In this document: positions 24,746 to 33,416 of the stretch, one piece after another
How positions within the stretch are numbered: the first letter of the stretch is position 1
Layout: every line of letters begins with the position of its first letter
The notes under the pieces: model-generated
The model's database searches: none
What the model saw: the letters and a program-made list of their open reading frames with translations, nothing else
What the model was told of the DNA's origin: nothing
IMG/VR virus record: IMGVR_UViG_3300025128_007159
Location: 1 to 51,618 of that record
Reading direction: 5' to 3' (one strand)
DNA length: 51,618 nucleotides
DNA from: a virus
Made by a program: the position numbers and the translations under genes

Positions 24746-25771
24746 TTAACTGCCTCCTATTGTTATATCTGCCATATCTGAAAAGATATTATAAAGATAA
24801 AAACAATAATTTTCATACTGATAACCAGTAACGAATTTTCTTCGAGAGTTATCTATGATTTCACGATTTAGTTTATCAAAATCAGATAATATTTCATCAA
24901 CCACTTCATTTAAATTTGACCAGTCATAGTTAACTGCAAAATAAGTTTCCTTATCTATATAAATATTTGGTTCAGTTAACACCATACTCATATCAGGCTT
25001 TATCATAATTGTACCTACATTTATAGATTCAAAATCTCTAAAACATACCTCACCCATACCAAATGGTGATAAACAAACTTTTGAATCATAAAGATATTGA
25101 AAATATTCGTTTTGTGGTAATTTTTCTTTTCTTGATTCAAATTTATCATCTAAAATTTCCCAAGCACCTTTTCTATGTTCGGTATAAGAAATATCATTTC
25201 TAATCGTATGTTCATAGTTTTCTTTATGGTCACCTTGATAAATTGCACACACATCGTGAGGTTTAACTGGATTTAAAGGTGGCATTTCGTTTATTAATTG
25301 TGGATTTAAATGTCCAAGATTCCACCCACTTAACTTAATCCTATTCCAATCCTTATCTTCTATATCATAACTTAAATTAAGTTCTCCACTTCCCCAAAAC
25401 CATCTACCAAAATTACTTGGTTTTTTGTATTCTTCACGTTTTAGTATTTGGTTTTTGAATAAATAAATAGCGTCACATTGTTCTAATATCTCAATTGAAC
25501 CCATCAATGAAGTTGAATCTGAACCATCGAATAAGAAGTAATCACCACCCTCAGTAACTTTATTTAAATTTTCTAAACCCCAATCAACACTATCTTTTAA
25601 TTTCAAGGACTTATTCATAAAATCGTGCATCCCAACGAACATATAATCAAAGTCATCTGAGTCGGTTATTTCTATACTATAATTTGACAACGCAGCTTTA
25701 CATGCCATAAAAACTCGAAATGTAGGTTCATTTCTATCTTGAGTCGGATTTAATACCTTTATTTTTATCAT
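24746..25771 (-). CDS. Exostosin/CgeB-like glycosyltransferase
   Basis: The 341-residue protein ends with a recognisable donor-site pattern: YLYDSKVCLSPFGMGEVCFR, then DFESINVGTIMIKPDM, as in exostosin (GT47) and CgeB-like GT-B domains, where Glu residues and the small loop bind the NDP-sugar. The N-terminal half is less clear, with DWGLENL and LFDGSDSTSLMGS. It overlaps the GT2 gene upstream by 4 nt. Confidence 0.65.
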   Translation of the reverse strand: MIKIKVLNPTQDRNEPTFRVFMACKAALSNYSIEITDSDDFDYMFVGMHDFMNKSLKLKDSVDWGLENLNKVTEGGDYFLFDGSDSTSLMGSIEILEQCDAIYLFKNQILKREEYKKPSNFGRWFWGSGELNLSYDIEDKDWNRIKLSGWNLGHLNPQLINEMPPLNPVKPHDVCAIYQGDHKENYEHTIRNDISYTEHRKGAWEILDDKFESRKEKLPQNEYFQYLYDSKVCLSPFGMGEVCFRDFESINVGTIMIKPDMSMVLTEPNIYIDKETYFAVNYDWSNLNEVVDEILSDFDKLNREIIDNSRRKFVTGYQYENYCFYLYNIFSDMADITIGGS

Positions 25772-26406
25772 GTTATTATTTCTGAATATAATTGATTTTG
25801 CTGTTCTTGTTTTTGAATAGTTTTTGGATGATACAAACTCAATTCCTCGTGTGGTGGTAAGTGTGCATATGTTTTAGCACCTTGTATCTGTTCATGTACT
25901 GGTCTTACCCAACGAATATCTTTATTATTTTTAAATACCCTCGACTGAAAATCAGGATAATTTACCCAACCTTGTTCCGTTACTTTCCAACTCCATTGTT
26001 GTATGTGTTTTTCTGTTAGTCCATCTACGGTGTTTACTCTCGGAACCCATATTAAATCAACATCATTTATCTCTAAAACCTTTTTAATGTCTCTTAATAA
26101 TACTTCGTGTGGATACTCATCTGCATCTAAATGAAAAATATAATCTCCACTACATTGTTCAATCACATAATTTTTTTGTGAAGCAAAATCACCATTGAGT
26201 TTTCTCTGATACACCTTGATAGTTTTCATATCTTCGTGTCCATATTGTTGAGTCCAACTTGTGATTACCTCTTGTGTTTCTTGATTAGAAAAATCATCAA
26301 CTATAACGATTTCATCTTCAGGATCTGTCTTATGAATTAATATTTCTAATAACCTATTTAATTCTTTAGCTTCATTATGAACTGTAATTCCATAACTAAT
26401 CTTCAA
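25768..26406 (-). CDS. Family 2 glycosyltransferase (short)
   Basis: The 212-residue protein is a classic GT2 domain: ISYGITVHNEAKELNRLLEI, VIVDDFSNQETQEVI, GDYIFHLDADEYPHEVLL with a clear DxD, and a C-terminal HLPPHEELSLYH. It resembles LPS core glycosyltransferases such as WaaE/KdtX-type enzymes, which add sugars to Kdo or heptose. No membrane segment. It overlaps the upstream gene by 11 nt. Confidence 0.85.
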   Translation of the reverse strand: MKISYGITVHNEAKELNRLLEILIHKTDPEDEIVIVDDFSNQETQEVITSWTQQYGHEDMKTIKVYQRKLNGDFASQKNYVIEQCSGDYIFHLDADEYPHEVLLRDIKKVLEINDVDLIWVPRVNTVDGLTEKHIQQWSWKVTEQGWVNYPDFQSRVFKNNKDIRWVRPVHEQIQGAKTYAHLPPHEELSLYHPKTIQKQEQQNQLYSEIIT

Positions 26407-26914
26407 CTACAACCTCAGTTCCATTTTCTATTTGTGTGTTTAATTCCGTTATAAGATTTCCAGATATTTTCTCGTATTCAGTTTCCAAATAAACTCTACG
26501 TTTCCTACATTGTATGTAATCATATGTTTTCAAAATATCTTCTCTTTTGATAATTCTTCTTAATCTATTGAGAACTGCATTTACTTCAGCTCTTGATGGA
26601 TCTTTTGTTTCACCGGTAACACCTTGAATGTTTACTTGTGTTCCAATTTTATTTCCAGCCTTATCCTTTATTGATGCGAGTCCACCTAATAATCTTATAG
26701 CAATATTAATACTTTGTTTTGATACGTAATCCTCTCCGAACTTTTTTAATTGTAATCCACTAACAAAAATTTTCATACCATCTTTAGTGTTTGCTCTATG
26801 TTTTGTATCAAGAACAATAACAAACCTACGGAATGCTCTCTTGTCCTTCTTACCTTGATAAAGGAAGTTAACAATCTGACCAGGTTGGAGACGATTCCAA
26901 GTTGTATTCCTCAT
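26396..26914 (-). CDS. Conserved-looking phage protein of unknown function
   Basis: The 172-residue protein begins with a beta-rich region (LQPGQIVNFLYQGKK, RRFVIVLDTKHRAN) that resembles a small SH3/PemK-like barrel, followed by a basic helical part (AEVNAVLNRLRRIIKREDIL). It looks like a nucleic-acid- or structure-related phage protein rather than a sugar enzyme. It stands inside the glycan block together with the zinc-ribbon gene. I do not recognise the family. Confidence 0.55.
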   Translation of the reverse strand: MRNTTWNRLQPGQIVNFLYQGKKDKRAFRRFVIVLDTKHRANTKDGMKIFVSGLQLKKFGEDYVSKQSINIAIRLLGGLASIKDKAGNKIGTQVNIQGVTGETKDPSRAEVNAVLNRLRRIIKREDILKTYDYIQCRKRRVYLETEYEKISGNLITELNTQIENGTEVVVED

Positions 26915-27360
26915 TATAAATCCTTAACAACACCCATTAGTTTTAGTGATTCTAAAAATTCATACTGACCGAATTCTTTTGCATTATCAACATCTAACAT
27001 CCTATCGTGTCCCTTGTATTTTTCATCCTTTTTTTCTTCTTTCGTGAGAGGTCGTGGTTGTGCCAATTTATAAGTCCAACTTGTTTTAGTTCCTTCGGGA
27101 TAAACTATACCCAAATCTCCCATATTAACAATAGATGGAAACCAAGTTATATCTCTATCCACATCATAAAAACTTACTTCTTTCATCAGTTCGGTTGAAC
27201 CTTTAGTTGCTGATTCTAATTCTTTTGAATCTGTTTTATACGTAGAGTTCGAAGTGTATCCACAACGAAAACAAATATAAGATGACCACTCATCTTGAAC
27301 TTCTTCAAAACAATGATTACTATCCAAACAAACTGGACAAGTTATTACTTTTTCTGCCAT
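26914..27360 (-). CDS. Zinc-ribbon protein
   Basis: The 148-residue protein has an N-terminal zinc ribbon formed by two Cys pairs: TCPVCLDSNHC and ICFRCGYTS. The remainder is soluble, with DITWFPSIVNMGDLGIVYPE and a late EFGQYEFLESLKLMGV. Such ribbons in phages bind DNA, RNA or partner proteins. It shares a base with the next start (26914), so the pair is probably translated together. Confidence 0.65.
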   Translation of the reverse strand: MAEKVITCPVCLDSNHCFEEVQDEWSSYICFRCGYTSNSTYKTDSKELESATKGSTELMKEVSFYDVDRDITWFPSIVNMGDLGIVYPEGTKTSWTYKLAQPRPLTKEEKKDEKYKGHDRMLDVDNAKEFGQYEFLESLKLMGVVKDL

Positions 27361-27361
27361 T

Positions 27362-28711
27362 TTATTTACTCATTTTTTTTAATTTTGGTAATTTTAATTT
27401 TCCTACTCCCGTATCAGATTTGTCTACACCAGCTTTTTCCAGTTTAGGTAATTTTAAACTGACTTGTTTTGGTAATGACTCCAACAACGGTTCTAACAAT
27501 TCTTCTAATTTCTCTTTCATTTTATCAAATGAAAATGCTTGAGTGTAAACTTTGAGGTGTTGTGCCTTCACTTTGTATTTCTTATAATTATTATATATAT
27601 CCTTTAATAACTGAGATGCTATTTGATAATTAACTTGAAACCATTGAGCCTCTCCTTGAAATACATAATCTTTTGGATACGCATCTTTAGGTATCTTAAC
27701 TAATGAACCAGGTAACAAACTACAATAACTTCCATGTAAAAAGTCTAAATGACCACTCCAATTAGAAGCAATAATTGGTTTACCACTTTGAGCCGCTTCT
27801 AATAATGGTCTACCAAATCCCTCTCCATGTGTGAATGTGGTATGTACTTTTACTTTAGGATGATTGTATAATTGATTCATTTGATTGTCAGTAAAATCTC
27901 CGTGTATGAGGTATACATTTGGAAGTGTGTTTGAAGATAAAGAATCTTTGATAGTCTTAATCTTATCAAGAATATCATTCCTATCTATAATAGAAAATCC
28001 ATGACCACTTGTCTTCAAAATAAGTGCTGGAGGATTCTTTGTATTTTTGAATGTTTCACAAAATACCTTAACCAACATACCCGTATCTTTTCTATCTTTA
28101 CCTAATCCACCTTGTAACCAATGACCTGTGTATAGAAAACAAAAATCCTCATCTATTTGATTAAACATTTCTTTTACTTCATCATCAAATTCAGAAATAG
28201 TTTTAAAGTTTTCATCAAATCCTTCAAATAATGTATCTGATTCAACTTTTAACTTTATTGGTTGTTCTGTACCTGTTTTTTCATCTTTCTTCGTAAATTC
28301 TGCATTTTTAAAAACCTGATTTGAAAATTCTGAAGTGAATATTACTTTATCCATTCTGTTACAGCCCTCTACCCATTGTGGTGATGGTACTGATGCCTCA
28401 ATACCCGCTGTCATTCCAACGTTTTTCTTTCCTATCGGTGTAAACTCATTAGGTATAACAAGATGAAGATGTAAATCAGGTTGTTTTGGTAGTTGTAGTT
28501 CAGGCCCACCTGAAATAATTCTATTCTTAATTTCATTATGATGTTTATTATCTTCAAGTGCATTTCTCGATGTCTTACCCCAAGGCACTGCATTTATTTT
28601 TACATCATATTTGTCCAATTCAATTAGAGCCCTACAAATATCTCTTGAATGATTTCCGTATCCACTACGAGTTTCTACAGGTGCAGATACTAATACTAAA
28701 GGTTTGTTCAT
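27362..28711 (-). CDS. Family 4 glycosyltransferase with LKLPKL tail
   Basis: The start at ATG 28711 is supported by GAGGAAAAT directly upstream. The 449-residue protein is a GT4 GT-B enzyme: VSAPVETRSGYGNHSRDICR near the N-terminus and THGEGFGRPLLEAAQSGKPI as the EX7E donor site. The C-terminal tail carries LKLPKLEK and LKLPKLKK about 17 residues apart; the next gene upstream has LKLPKLNK at its N-terminus. This repeated short motif is not part of the catalytic domain and may be a docking peptide. Confidence 0.85.
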   Translation of the reverse strand: MNKPLVLVSAPVETRSGYGNHSRDICRALIELDKYDVKINAVPWGKTSRNALEDNKHHNEIKNRIISGGPELQLPKQPDLHLHLVIPNEFTPIGKKNVGMTAGIEASVPSPQWVEGCNRMDKVIFTSEFSNQVFKNAEFTKKDEKTGTEQPIKLKVESDTLFEGFDENFKTISEFDDEVKEMFNQIDEDFCFLYTGHWLQGGLGKDRKDTGMLVKVFCETFKNTKNPPALILKTSGHGFSIIDRNDILDKIKTIKDSLSSNTLPNVYLIHGDFTDNQMNQLYNHPKVKVHTTFTHGEGFGRPLLEAAQSGKPIIASNWSGHLDFLHGSYCSLLPGSLVKIPKDAYPKDYVFQGEAQWFQVNYQIASQLLKDIYNNYKKYKVKAQHLKVYTQAFSFDKMKEKLEELLEPLLESLPKQVSLKLPKLEKAGVDKSDTGVGKLKLPKLKKMSK

Positions 28712-28718
28712 ATTTTCC

Positions 28719-30152
28719 TCATGCCTTATAAATGTTGAATTTTTTTCTTGGTGTCCATTTTTCAAATGCCGTTTCCATATGGTCTATGAAATTCTTACCC
28801 ATCATCTTAGCACTCATCATAACCTCTTCACTCATTACGAACTCATGACCTTTTATACCACACTCATCTCGTTTTTCCTTACCCATATCATACCAATACT
28901 TTATTGCATCTCCTGCATCTTCCCAATCACATCTGTCATCAAAAATGTATGGTGTTGGAATTGAACCCATTAAAGCTCTTGAACGAGGCCACACTGGCTT
29001 TACCCATTCACCATGAGTTAAATCTTTGTTGTTTTCCCACTTCTTCCAATTATGTAAACTCTCAACTTCATAATAATCTTCATAAGTTAATAACTTATCT
29101 TTTAATTTAAATCCACATTGGTCTTGTAGTCCGCCCGTAACATTAACGATGATTGGTGTTCCACTCATTAATGATTCACAAGTACCCAATCCAAATCCCT
29201 CGTTACTTGCAAGGTTCATCGTTACATCAGATAAATTATAAAGAAAATTCATTTGTCTATTATCAAGTTTACCACCACTAAAGACTATGTTACATTCTGG
29301 TGCTATTTCCCTAATAAGTGCAGGTAAATCTGTACCATTCTCATCTTGTGGTTGGGTGTGCATTATATAACCAACTTTGTCTCGTTTATCTTTTGGTAGT
29401 TTATCCCAAAAATGTTTAAATGCTAGAACACAATCTCCTGGCATCTTTCTACGAATATTTCTATTCACATACAATAGTGAGAACTCAATTGGTTTTCCGC
29501 TGAAAATATCATTACGAAACTTGTTCATCTCCAATCTTTCCTTTTCGTCTGTGATTGGATAAAAATATTTTTCATTTATTCCATGAGGGATATACGTAGA
29601 ATCCCATTCAGTTCTTGGTTTAAATTGACAAACGTTATTTACGATGTTCACAGTTTGTTTTGATATATTCATAATCAAATCACAACTTTCGTAAAATGGT
29701 TCGTTCCATCTTGGATAAGGTAAGTCATCCCATATGTTATAATAAAAGATTGGAATGTTCTGTCTGAGTTCATGTTCCATATTGTATAACCACTGCCAAA
29801 ATCTTGGATCTGTGTAGTGTAAGATGGCATCTGGATTTTCAAGTGCCATAACTTCTTTTAATACGTTTTCATTTCCATAACCATCAACAGGATAAACCTT
29901 GAGAAATGCATCATCAACACCAGATTCCTCTCGTGTTGCTTCGTTCATATCTACAATCTTACCACTATCAGGATGTTTGATAGCTCCACCTATCTGAACC
30001 CAATCATATTTATCTACGGTATTCATAACAATCTCTCTCGACATTGTACCAACACCACTTGACATTCTCAAGTCATCAGATAAAAGAAGTATTTTTTTCT
30101 TTTTTCTACGACTTTCTAATTTATTTAACTTCGGTAATTTAAGTTCTGCCAT
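28719..30152 (-). CDS. Family 4 glycosyltransferase with N-terminal LKLPKL
   Basis: The 477-residue protein starts AELKLPKLNKLESRRKKKK and then a Rossmann strand ILLLSDDLRMSSGVGTMSRE, typical of GT4. LASNEGFGLGTCESLMSGTP is the EX7E donor-binding motif. The C-terminal region contains DRCDWEDAGDAIKYWYD. An AAAGG sequence lies upstream of the ATG. It is the first gene of the glycan block and lies 25 nt after the small 30178-30372 gene. Confidence 0.85.
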   Translation of the reverse strand: MAELKLPKLNKLESRRKKKKILLLSDDLRMSSGVGTMSREIVMNTVDKYDWVQIGGAIKHPDSGKIVDMNEATREESGVDDAFLKVYPVDGYGNENVLKEVMALENPDAILHYTDPRFWQWLYNMEHELRQNIPIFYYNIWDDLPYPRWNEPFYESCDLIMNISKQTVNIVNNVCQFKPRTEWDSTYIPHGINEKYFYPITDEKERLEMNKFRNDIFSGKPIEFSLLYVNRNIRRKMPGDCVLAFKHFWDKLPKDKRDKVGYIMHTQPQDENGTDLPALIREIAPECNIVFSGGKLDNRQMNFLYNLSDVTMNLASNEGFGLGTCESLMSGTPIIVNVTGGLQDQCGFKLKDKLLTYEDYYEVESLHNWKKWENNKDLTHGEWVKPVWPRSRALMGSIPTPYIFDDRCDWEDAGDAIKYWYDMGKEKRDECGIKGHEFVMSEEVMMSAKMMGKNFIDHMETAFEKWTPRKKFNIYKA

Positions 30153-30177
30153 TTAATAAAACCTTTAATTTTTTTAA

Positions 30178-30372
30178 TTAAAATTTACTTCCACTTTGAT
30201 GTAGTTTGTCATACTTCAAAACTTTTTCTTTAAAGTCTTCATCGTAAACAAACATATTCAAACTTCTATTTACTAATTTCTGTAACGAAAATTCATCGTC
30301 AATAGTCTTATTCTTGAACTTTTTATATAGTTCATTAATAACTTTCACCGAAGTTAGTTTAACCTCGTTCAT
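30178..30372 (-). CDS. Small ribbon-helix-helix-like protein
   Basis: I choose the ATG at 30372 because GGAG stands 7 nt upstream; the longer frame begins in AT-rich spacer. The 64-residue protein begins with a beta-strand-like EVKLTSVKVINELYKKFKNK followed by FSLQKLVNRSLNMFV, a layout common to small ribbon-helix-helix DNA-binding proteins. If so, it could be an early transcription regulator at the head of the glycan block. The fold is suggested only by pattern. Confidence 0.5.
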   Translation of the reverse strand: MNEVKLTSVKVINELYKKFKNKTIDDEFSLQKLVNRSLNMFVYDEDFKEKVLKYDKLHQSGSKF

Positions 30373-30409
30373 AATATAACTCCATTTATATACATATATA
30401 AATATATAT

Positions 30410-30820
30410 TTAATCAATAATAATTGATTTTTTATTTAATTTTTCTGCATATTTTAAAGTGGATAGTGTACCACTTGTTATGTTTTTTGAATCTGAGACA
30501 AATGCAACCACTCTATCCGAATAATTTGCAATTTGTTTATTACGTTTGAAATAGTTAGAAACATAATATTTCCTACCATATTCAAATTTAGGTCTCACAC
30601 AATGAATATTGTGTGGATAATGTTGTGGTGGAAACTCACTATATTTTACATCAAGTTCCAATGCAAACTTTTTAGCGTATCCATCACTACCTTCTTTTTG
30701 TCCACCACTTACTATTTCTAATTCATCTCCAAAGTTTTCTTTCAGTTTGAAGATAAAATCTTTTACTTTTCTTGAAGTTGTATAACTACGAGAGCCTATA
30801 ATTGCTACTTTCATCATCAT
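30410..30820 (-). CDS. SLOG/DUF2493-like nucleotide-binding protein
   Basis: The 136-residue protein has the DUF2493 (YspA) SLOG pattern: KVAIIGSRSYT at the start, then IVSGGQKEGSDGYAKKFA, and DRVVAFVSDSKNITSGTLST, the ligand-binding strand-loop of Rossmannoid SLOG domains. SLOG proteins bind nucleotides, ADP-ribose derivatives or cytokinin-like molecules. Three ATGs in a row make the exact start uncertain by two codons. It overlaps the 3' end of the next gene upstream. Confidence 0.75.
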   Translation of the reverse strand: MMMKVAIIGSRSYTTSRKVKDFIFKLKENFGDELEIVSGGQKEGSDGYAKKFALELDVKYSEFPPQHYPHNIHCVRPKFEYGRKYYVSNYFKRNKQIANYSDRVVAFVSDSKNITSGTLSTLKYAEKLNKKSIIID

Positions 30821-31238
30821 TTCTTTTTTGTTTCTTTTCTTGTTGATTTGTTACGAATTTGTAAACCGTCAATAGTTTATCCAACCCATCTATAATCTGT
30901 TCTGGTTTATGATACAAATAACTAAACCTAACATAACTGGATTTCATTCCAACTGGTCTAATATCCCACCAAATAAATTCATTCGAGTTATCAAAAAACT
31001 TTGTTCTAATTATAGTTTTATAACTAACACCACCTAATGATTCCCATTTTTTTATAAATTCTTTCATTTGTGTTTGTGTGATTTTATCTTTCTTACCATC
31101 ATACCAGAAGTAAATTGGAAAAGGATGTGAGCCAACTGAACCTAAATGAGACAATTTTTCATACACTTGCTCTTCAAATGGTTTACCTACAAAATCAGAT
31201 AGTTTTATTCTTATAGTACTATTTACATATCCATCCAT
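30786..31238 (-). CDS. Hypothetical protein
   Basis: The 150-residue protein is soluble, with FPIYFWYDGKKDKITQTQMK and EFIWWDIRPVGMK, and a charged C-terminal tail (QQEKKQKRNDDE). I do not recognise a domain. It shares a base with the stop of the nuclease gene and overlaps the SLOG gene by 35 nt, so it belongs to the same operon. Confidence 0.55.
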   Translation of the reverse strand: MDGYVNSTIRIKLSDFVGKPFEEQVYEKLSHLGSVGSHPFPIYFWYDGKKDKITQTQMKEFIKKWESLGGVSYKTIIRTKFFDNSNEFIWWDIRPVGMKSSYVRFSYLYHKPEQIIDGLDKLLTVYKFVTNQQEKKQKRNDDESSNYRLS

Positions 31239-32071
31239 TATAGTCCCTTACATAATATACATTTTTTGTGTTTCTCACATTTTTCATAATCATTATCTAC
31301 AACATTTCCATCTTCATCAAAACATTCGTCCATAAACTCTTGTAACCTATTCATAACCTTATTGATACTTGGTTTTCCACTCGCAGGTGAAAATTGTTGT
31401 ATTCTTTTTTGTGGGTAATCAAAGTTTTCATACAATCTTCTCTTCAATATTAAATATTCAACATCTATTTTATCGATAGGAATTTCTTTCTCCTTTGAGA
31501 AAAAGTATTTATACAACAATAACTGATTGGTTTTGGTTTTATCGGCCTTCATATACTTGTTCCAACCCATAGTTGCAGTTTTAATATCAATAATTTTTAT
31601 ACGACCAGTTGTTTTATTATGAATAACCACATCCATATAACCTCTAAATTTAATACTATCAGAAACTCTATGATTCAATCCTATCTCAATACCAACCAAC
31701 TCTGTATTTTTCTTTGGAAAATAACCTGATTTTCTTTTAAGAAACTCATCTATAATATTACAACCATCGTTAAAGAATTCTTTCATCTGATCCAATGAGA
31801 CTTCAAAATCATCACCATGTTGTTCTTTTGAAATTTTGTAGTTCTCTTCCATTCTATATTGTAGTATATCTTTTAATGGAAGATTATCAGCCTCTTTAAT
31901 TGTTCGTTCATAATAACAAACTAAATATGCCTGAATTGTTTCATGTAAAGCACTACCAAATAACGTATAAATATTACCTTTAAACGTTTCAGCCTTATCT
32001 ACATAATTTAGTTTCCACGTATAAGGACACTTGTCCCATTGTGAAAATTGACTATAACTTATTTTACCCAT
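31238..32071 (-). CDS. PD-(D/E)XK nuclease with predicted Fe-S cluster (Cas4/RecB-like)
   Basis: The 277-residue protein has SYSQFSQWDKCPYTWKLNYV at the N-terminus, H43 in ALHET, D147 in KFRGYMDVVI, and the D162-I-K164 of IIDIKT, with Q183 and Y187 completing the RecB-type nuclease core. Four cysteines (C15, C265, C271, C274) fit the split arrangement of the 4Fe-4S cluster in Cas4 and AddB nucleases. It probably trims or resects DNA ends during replication-recombination. No CRISPR array is present, so an adaptation role is not indicated. Confidence 0.85.
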   Translation of the reverse strand: MGKISYSQFSQWDKCPYTWKLNYVDKAETFKGNIYTLFGSALHETIQAYLVCYYERTIKEADNLPLKDILQYRMEENYKISKEQHGDDFEVSLDQMKEFFNDGCNIIDEFLKRKSGYFPKKNTELVGIEIGLNHRVSDSIKFRGYMDVVIHNKTTGRIKIIDIKTATMGWNKYMKADKTKTNQLLLYKYFFSKEKEIPIDKIDVEYLILKRRLYENFDYPQKRIQQFSPASGKPSINKVMNRLQEFMDECFDEDGNVVDNDYEKCEKHKKCILCKGL

Positions 32072-32325
32072 TAACTACTTCTCATTGTATTTATATCTTC
32101 GATTCTATGTTCATTTCCCTCAGTATCCGTAAACACTTCAGGTAAATCTTTGTGTTGTCCGCTTGGTATCTTACCATGATTCACCATACTGACACCCTCT
32201 CTTTCAGGTGGTAATCCCTCTAAGTCACAATAATCCCATTGAACCTCAGTAATGTCTATACCAACAATGGGTTTACTCCTATTCATTACATATAATTGTA
32301 TTAGTGGAAATCTCATTTTCCCCAC
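32071..32325 (-). CDS. Small hypothetical protein
   Basis: The 84-residue protein overlaps the genes on both sides. It contains KPIVGIDITEVQWDYCDLEG and a C-terminal FTDTEGNEHRIEDINTM, suggesting a compact beta-rich fold. No family is recognised. Confidence 0.5.
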   Translation of the reverse strand: MGKMRFPLIQLYVMNRSKPIVGIDITEVQWDYCDLEGLPPEREGVSMVNHGKIPSGQHKDLPEVFTDTEGNEHRIEDINTMRSS

Positions 32326-32696
32326 TTACCTCTACCAACGATTGTAGCCATAATACCATAATTACTGACATCAAGATAAGCATCTTCCAATGGTTCATCT
32401 TGAACTGCTGATTTCTTATCACCGAGTAACAATGTCTTTACACGTTGTAACTTGTCATTCATACGAAACCACAAACCCGTAAGGGATAACTTTATTTCTT
32501 CAGGTGTTACCAAAAAAGTCCCAACACTAATGTTACCTGGGCCGTAGTCGTGTTGTTTATGTAAGAATAATTCATATTGTTCTTTTTGAATCTTCTTGAA
32601 CTCGGTGGTCATCTCTGGCCACTCTTTTTCCATTTGTTCTATAATATCATACTCCTCTGATTCTACACGAGGACTATCTTTTATAACCTTTGACAT
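32313..32696 (-). CDS. Nmad1/DUF1599-like protein
   Basis: The 127-residue protein has a central KQHDYGPGNISVG and later LWFRMNDKLQRVKTLL, matching the DUF1599 pattern renamed nucleotide-modification-associated domain 1. Such proteins are related to all-alpha NTP pyrophosphatases and often occur with modified-base genes. It is the first gene behind the promoter at 32722-32751. It may control the nucleotide pool or base modification; no other base-modification gene is obvious here. Confidence 0.65.
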   Translation of the reverse strand: MSKVIKDSPRVESEEYDIIEQMEKEWPEMTTEFKKIQKEQYELFLHKQHDYGPGNISVGTFLVTPEEIKLSLTGLWFRMNDKLQRVKTLLLGDKKSAVQDEPLEDAYLDVSNYGIMATIVGRGKWGK

Positions 32697-32721
32697 ATAT
32701 GTCTCCTAATTTACATACTTG

Positions 32722-32751
32722 AATATACGAATAATTTTGTATATAAGTCAA
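32722..32751 (-). promoter_or_regulatory. Phage promoter for the nuclease-glycan operon
   Basis: Minus-strand TTGACT (32751-32746), 18-nt spacer ending ATTATTCG, TATATT (32727-32722), with AAAAAGGC before the -35 box. The -35 region overlaps the stop of the gp62 gene. It is the last promoter of this family seen before the glycan block. Confidence 0.8.
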
Positions 32752-33188
32752 GCCTTTTTATAAATTTTTTTCAATTGTTTGTCATCAACACCATATTTCA
32801 TTATAATTGTTGTGACTTGTTCTTTGGTTAATAACTCTAAGTATTCTTCCACTTCTCTCGTACTACATTCAAAATAGTCTGTTAGATGTTCCATTGCCCA
32901 TTTCTCAACTTTTGATTTCTTTTTTGATTTAACATACCGAAGAAATGTTCTACCCTTTGGTATTACATCTATATAAAACTGATACACATTCTTAGGAGCC
33001 AACTCCCAATACTTTTGTATCTCATTCACCACTTGTAACCACTCCGATTTCATACTAAGAAACCTATGAACCATATAATTACTCCAAGTCTTTTTATCTG
33101 ATTCAGTAAGATTGTCCCAATACAGAGTGTTCTGTACGTTTGTGATTTGTTTTATGTGGTCAAACAGACTCTTCAATTCCACTACCAT
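32748..33188 (-). CDS. 62: Clamp-loader small subunit (gp62-like)
   Basis: The 146-residue protein matches marine T4-like gp62 proteins as I remember them: NYMVHRFLSMKSEWL, then NVYQFYIDVIPKGRTFLRY, and an acidic-basic helical C-terminus. T4 gp62 is longer (187 residues). With gp44 it forms the ATP-driven loader that opens the gp45 clamp onto DNA. Unusually it is separated from gp44 by a radical SAM gene and a zinc-ribbon gene. Its start overlaps the zinc-ribbon gene by 29 nt. Confidence 0.75.
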   Translation of the reverse strand: MVVELKSLFDHIKQITNVQNTLYWDNLTESDKKTWSNYMVHRFLSMKSEWLQVVNEIQKYWELAPKNVYQFYIDVIPKGRTFLRYVKSKKKSKVEKWAMEHLTDYFECSTREVEEYLELLTKEQVTTIIMKYGVDDKQLKKIYKKA

Positions 33189-33414
33189 CTAATAAAGACT
33201 TTGGAACTTTTCCACAATTACCACAACTGTAAACTTGAACAGGTACAAGTCCCTCTTCACCATTAGGTGACATAATTGCAGATATTCTTTTGATGACATA
33301 TGAGTTTATAAACAGATAATTATTACAATCTTCACATTGTAAAGTATCTGCCTTTGATAAATCCACAGTTTTCTTTGGTTTTTTTCCGAGTTGCCTCATT
33401 GGTTTAGTGCTCAT
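33160..33414 (-). CDS. Small zinc-ribbon phage protein
   Basis: The 84-residue protein has two Cys pairs, LQCEDCNNYLF and VYSCGNCGKVP, spaced as a zinc ribbon with a short beta insertion (VIKRISAIMSPNGEEGLVP). Similar small ribbons lie in replication operons of marine T4-like phages. A role in binding DNA or the clamp loader is plausible but inferred from position. It ends inside the gp62 start region. Confidence 0.65.
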   Translation of the reverse strand: MSTKPMRQLGKKPKKTVDLSKADTLQCEDCNNYLFINSYVIKRISAIMSPNGEEGLVPVQVYSCGNCGKVPKSLLDGSGIEESV

Positions 33415-33416
33415 TA

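Noticed and set aside
31238-32071. CRISPR-associated Cas4
   Set aside because: The nuclease has a Cas4-like core and Fe-S cysteines, but no repeats, spacers or other cas genes are present. Phage replication-recombination nucleases share these features.
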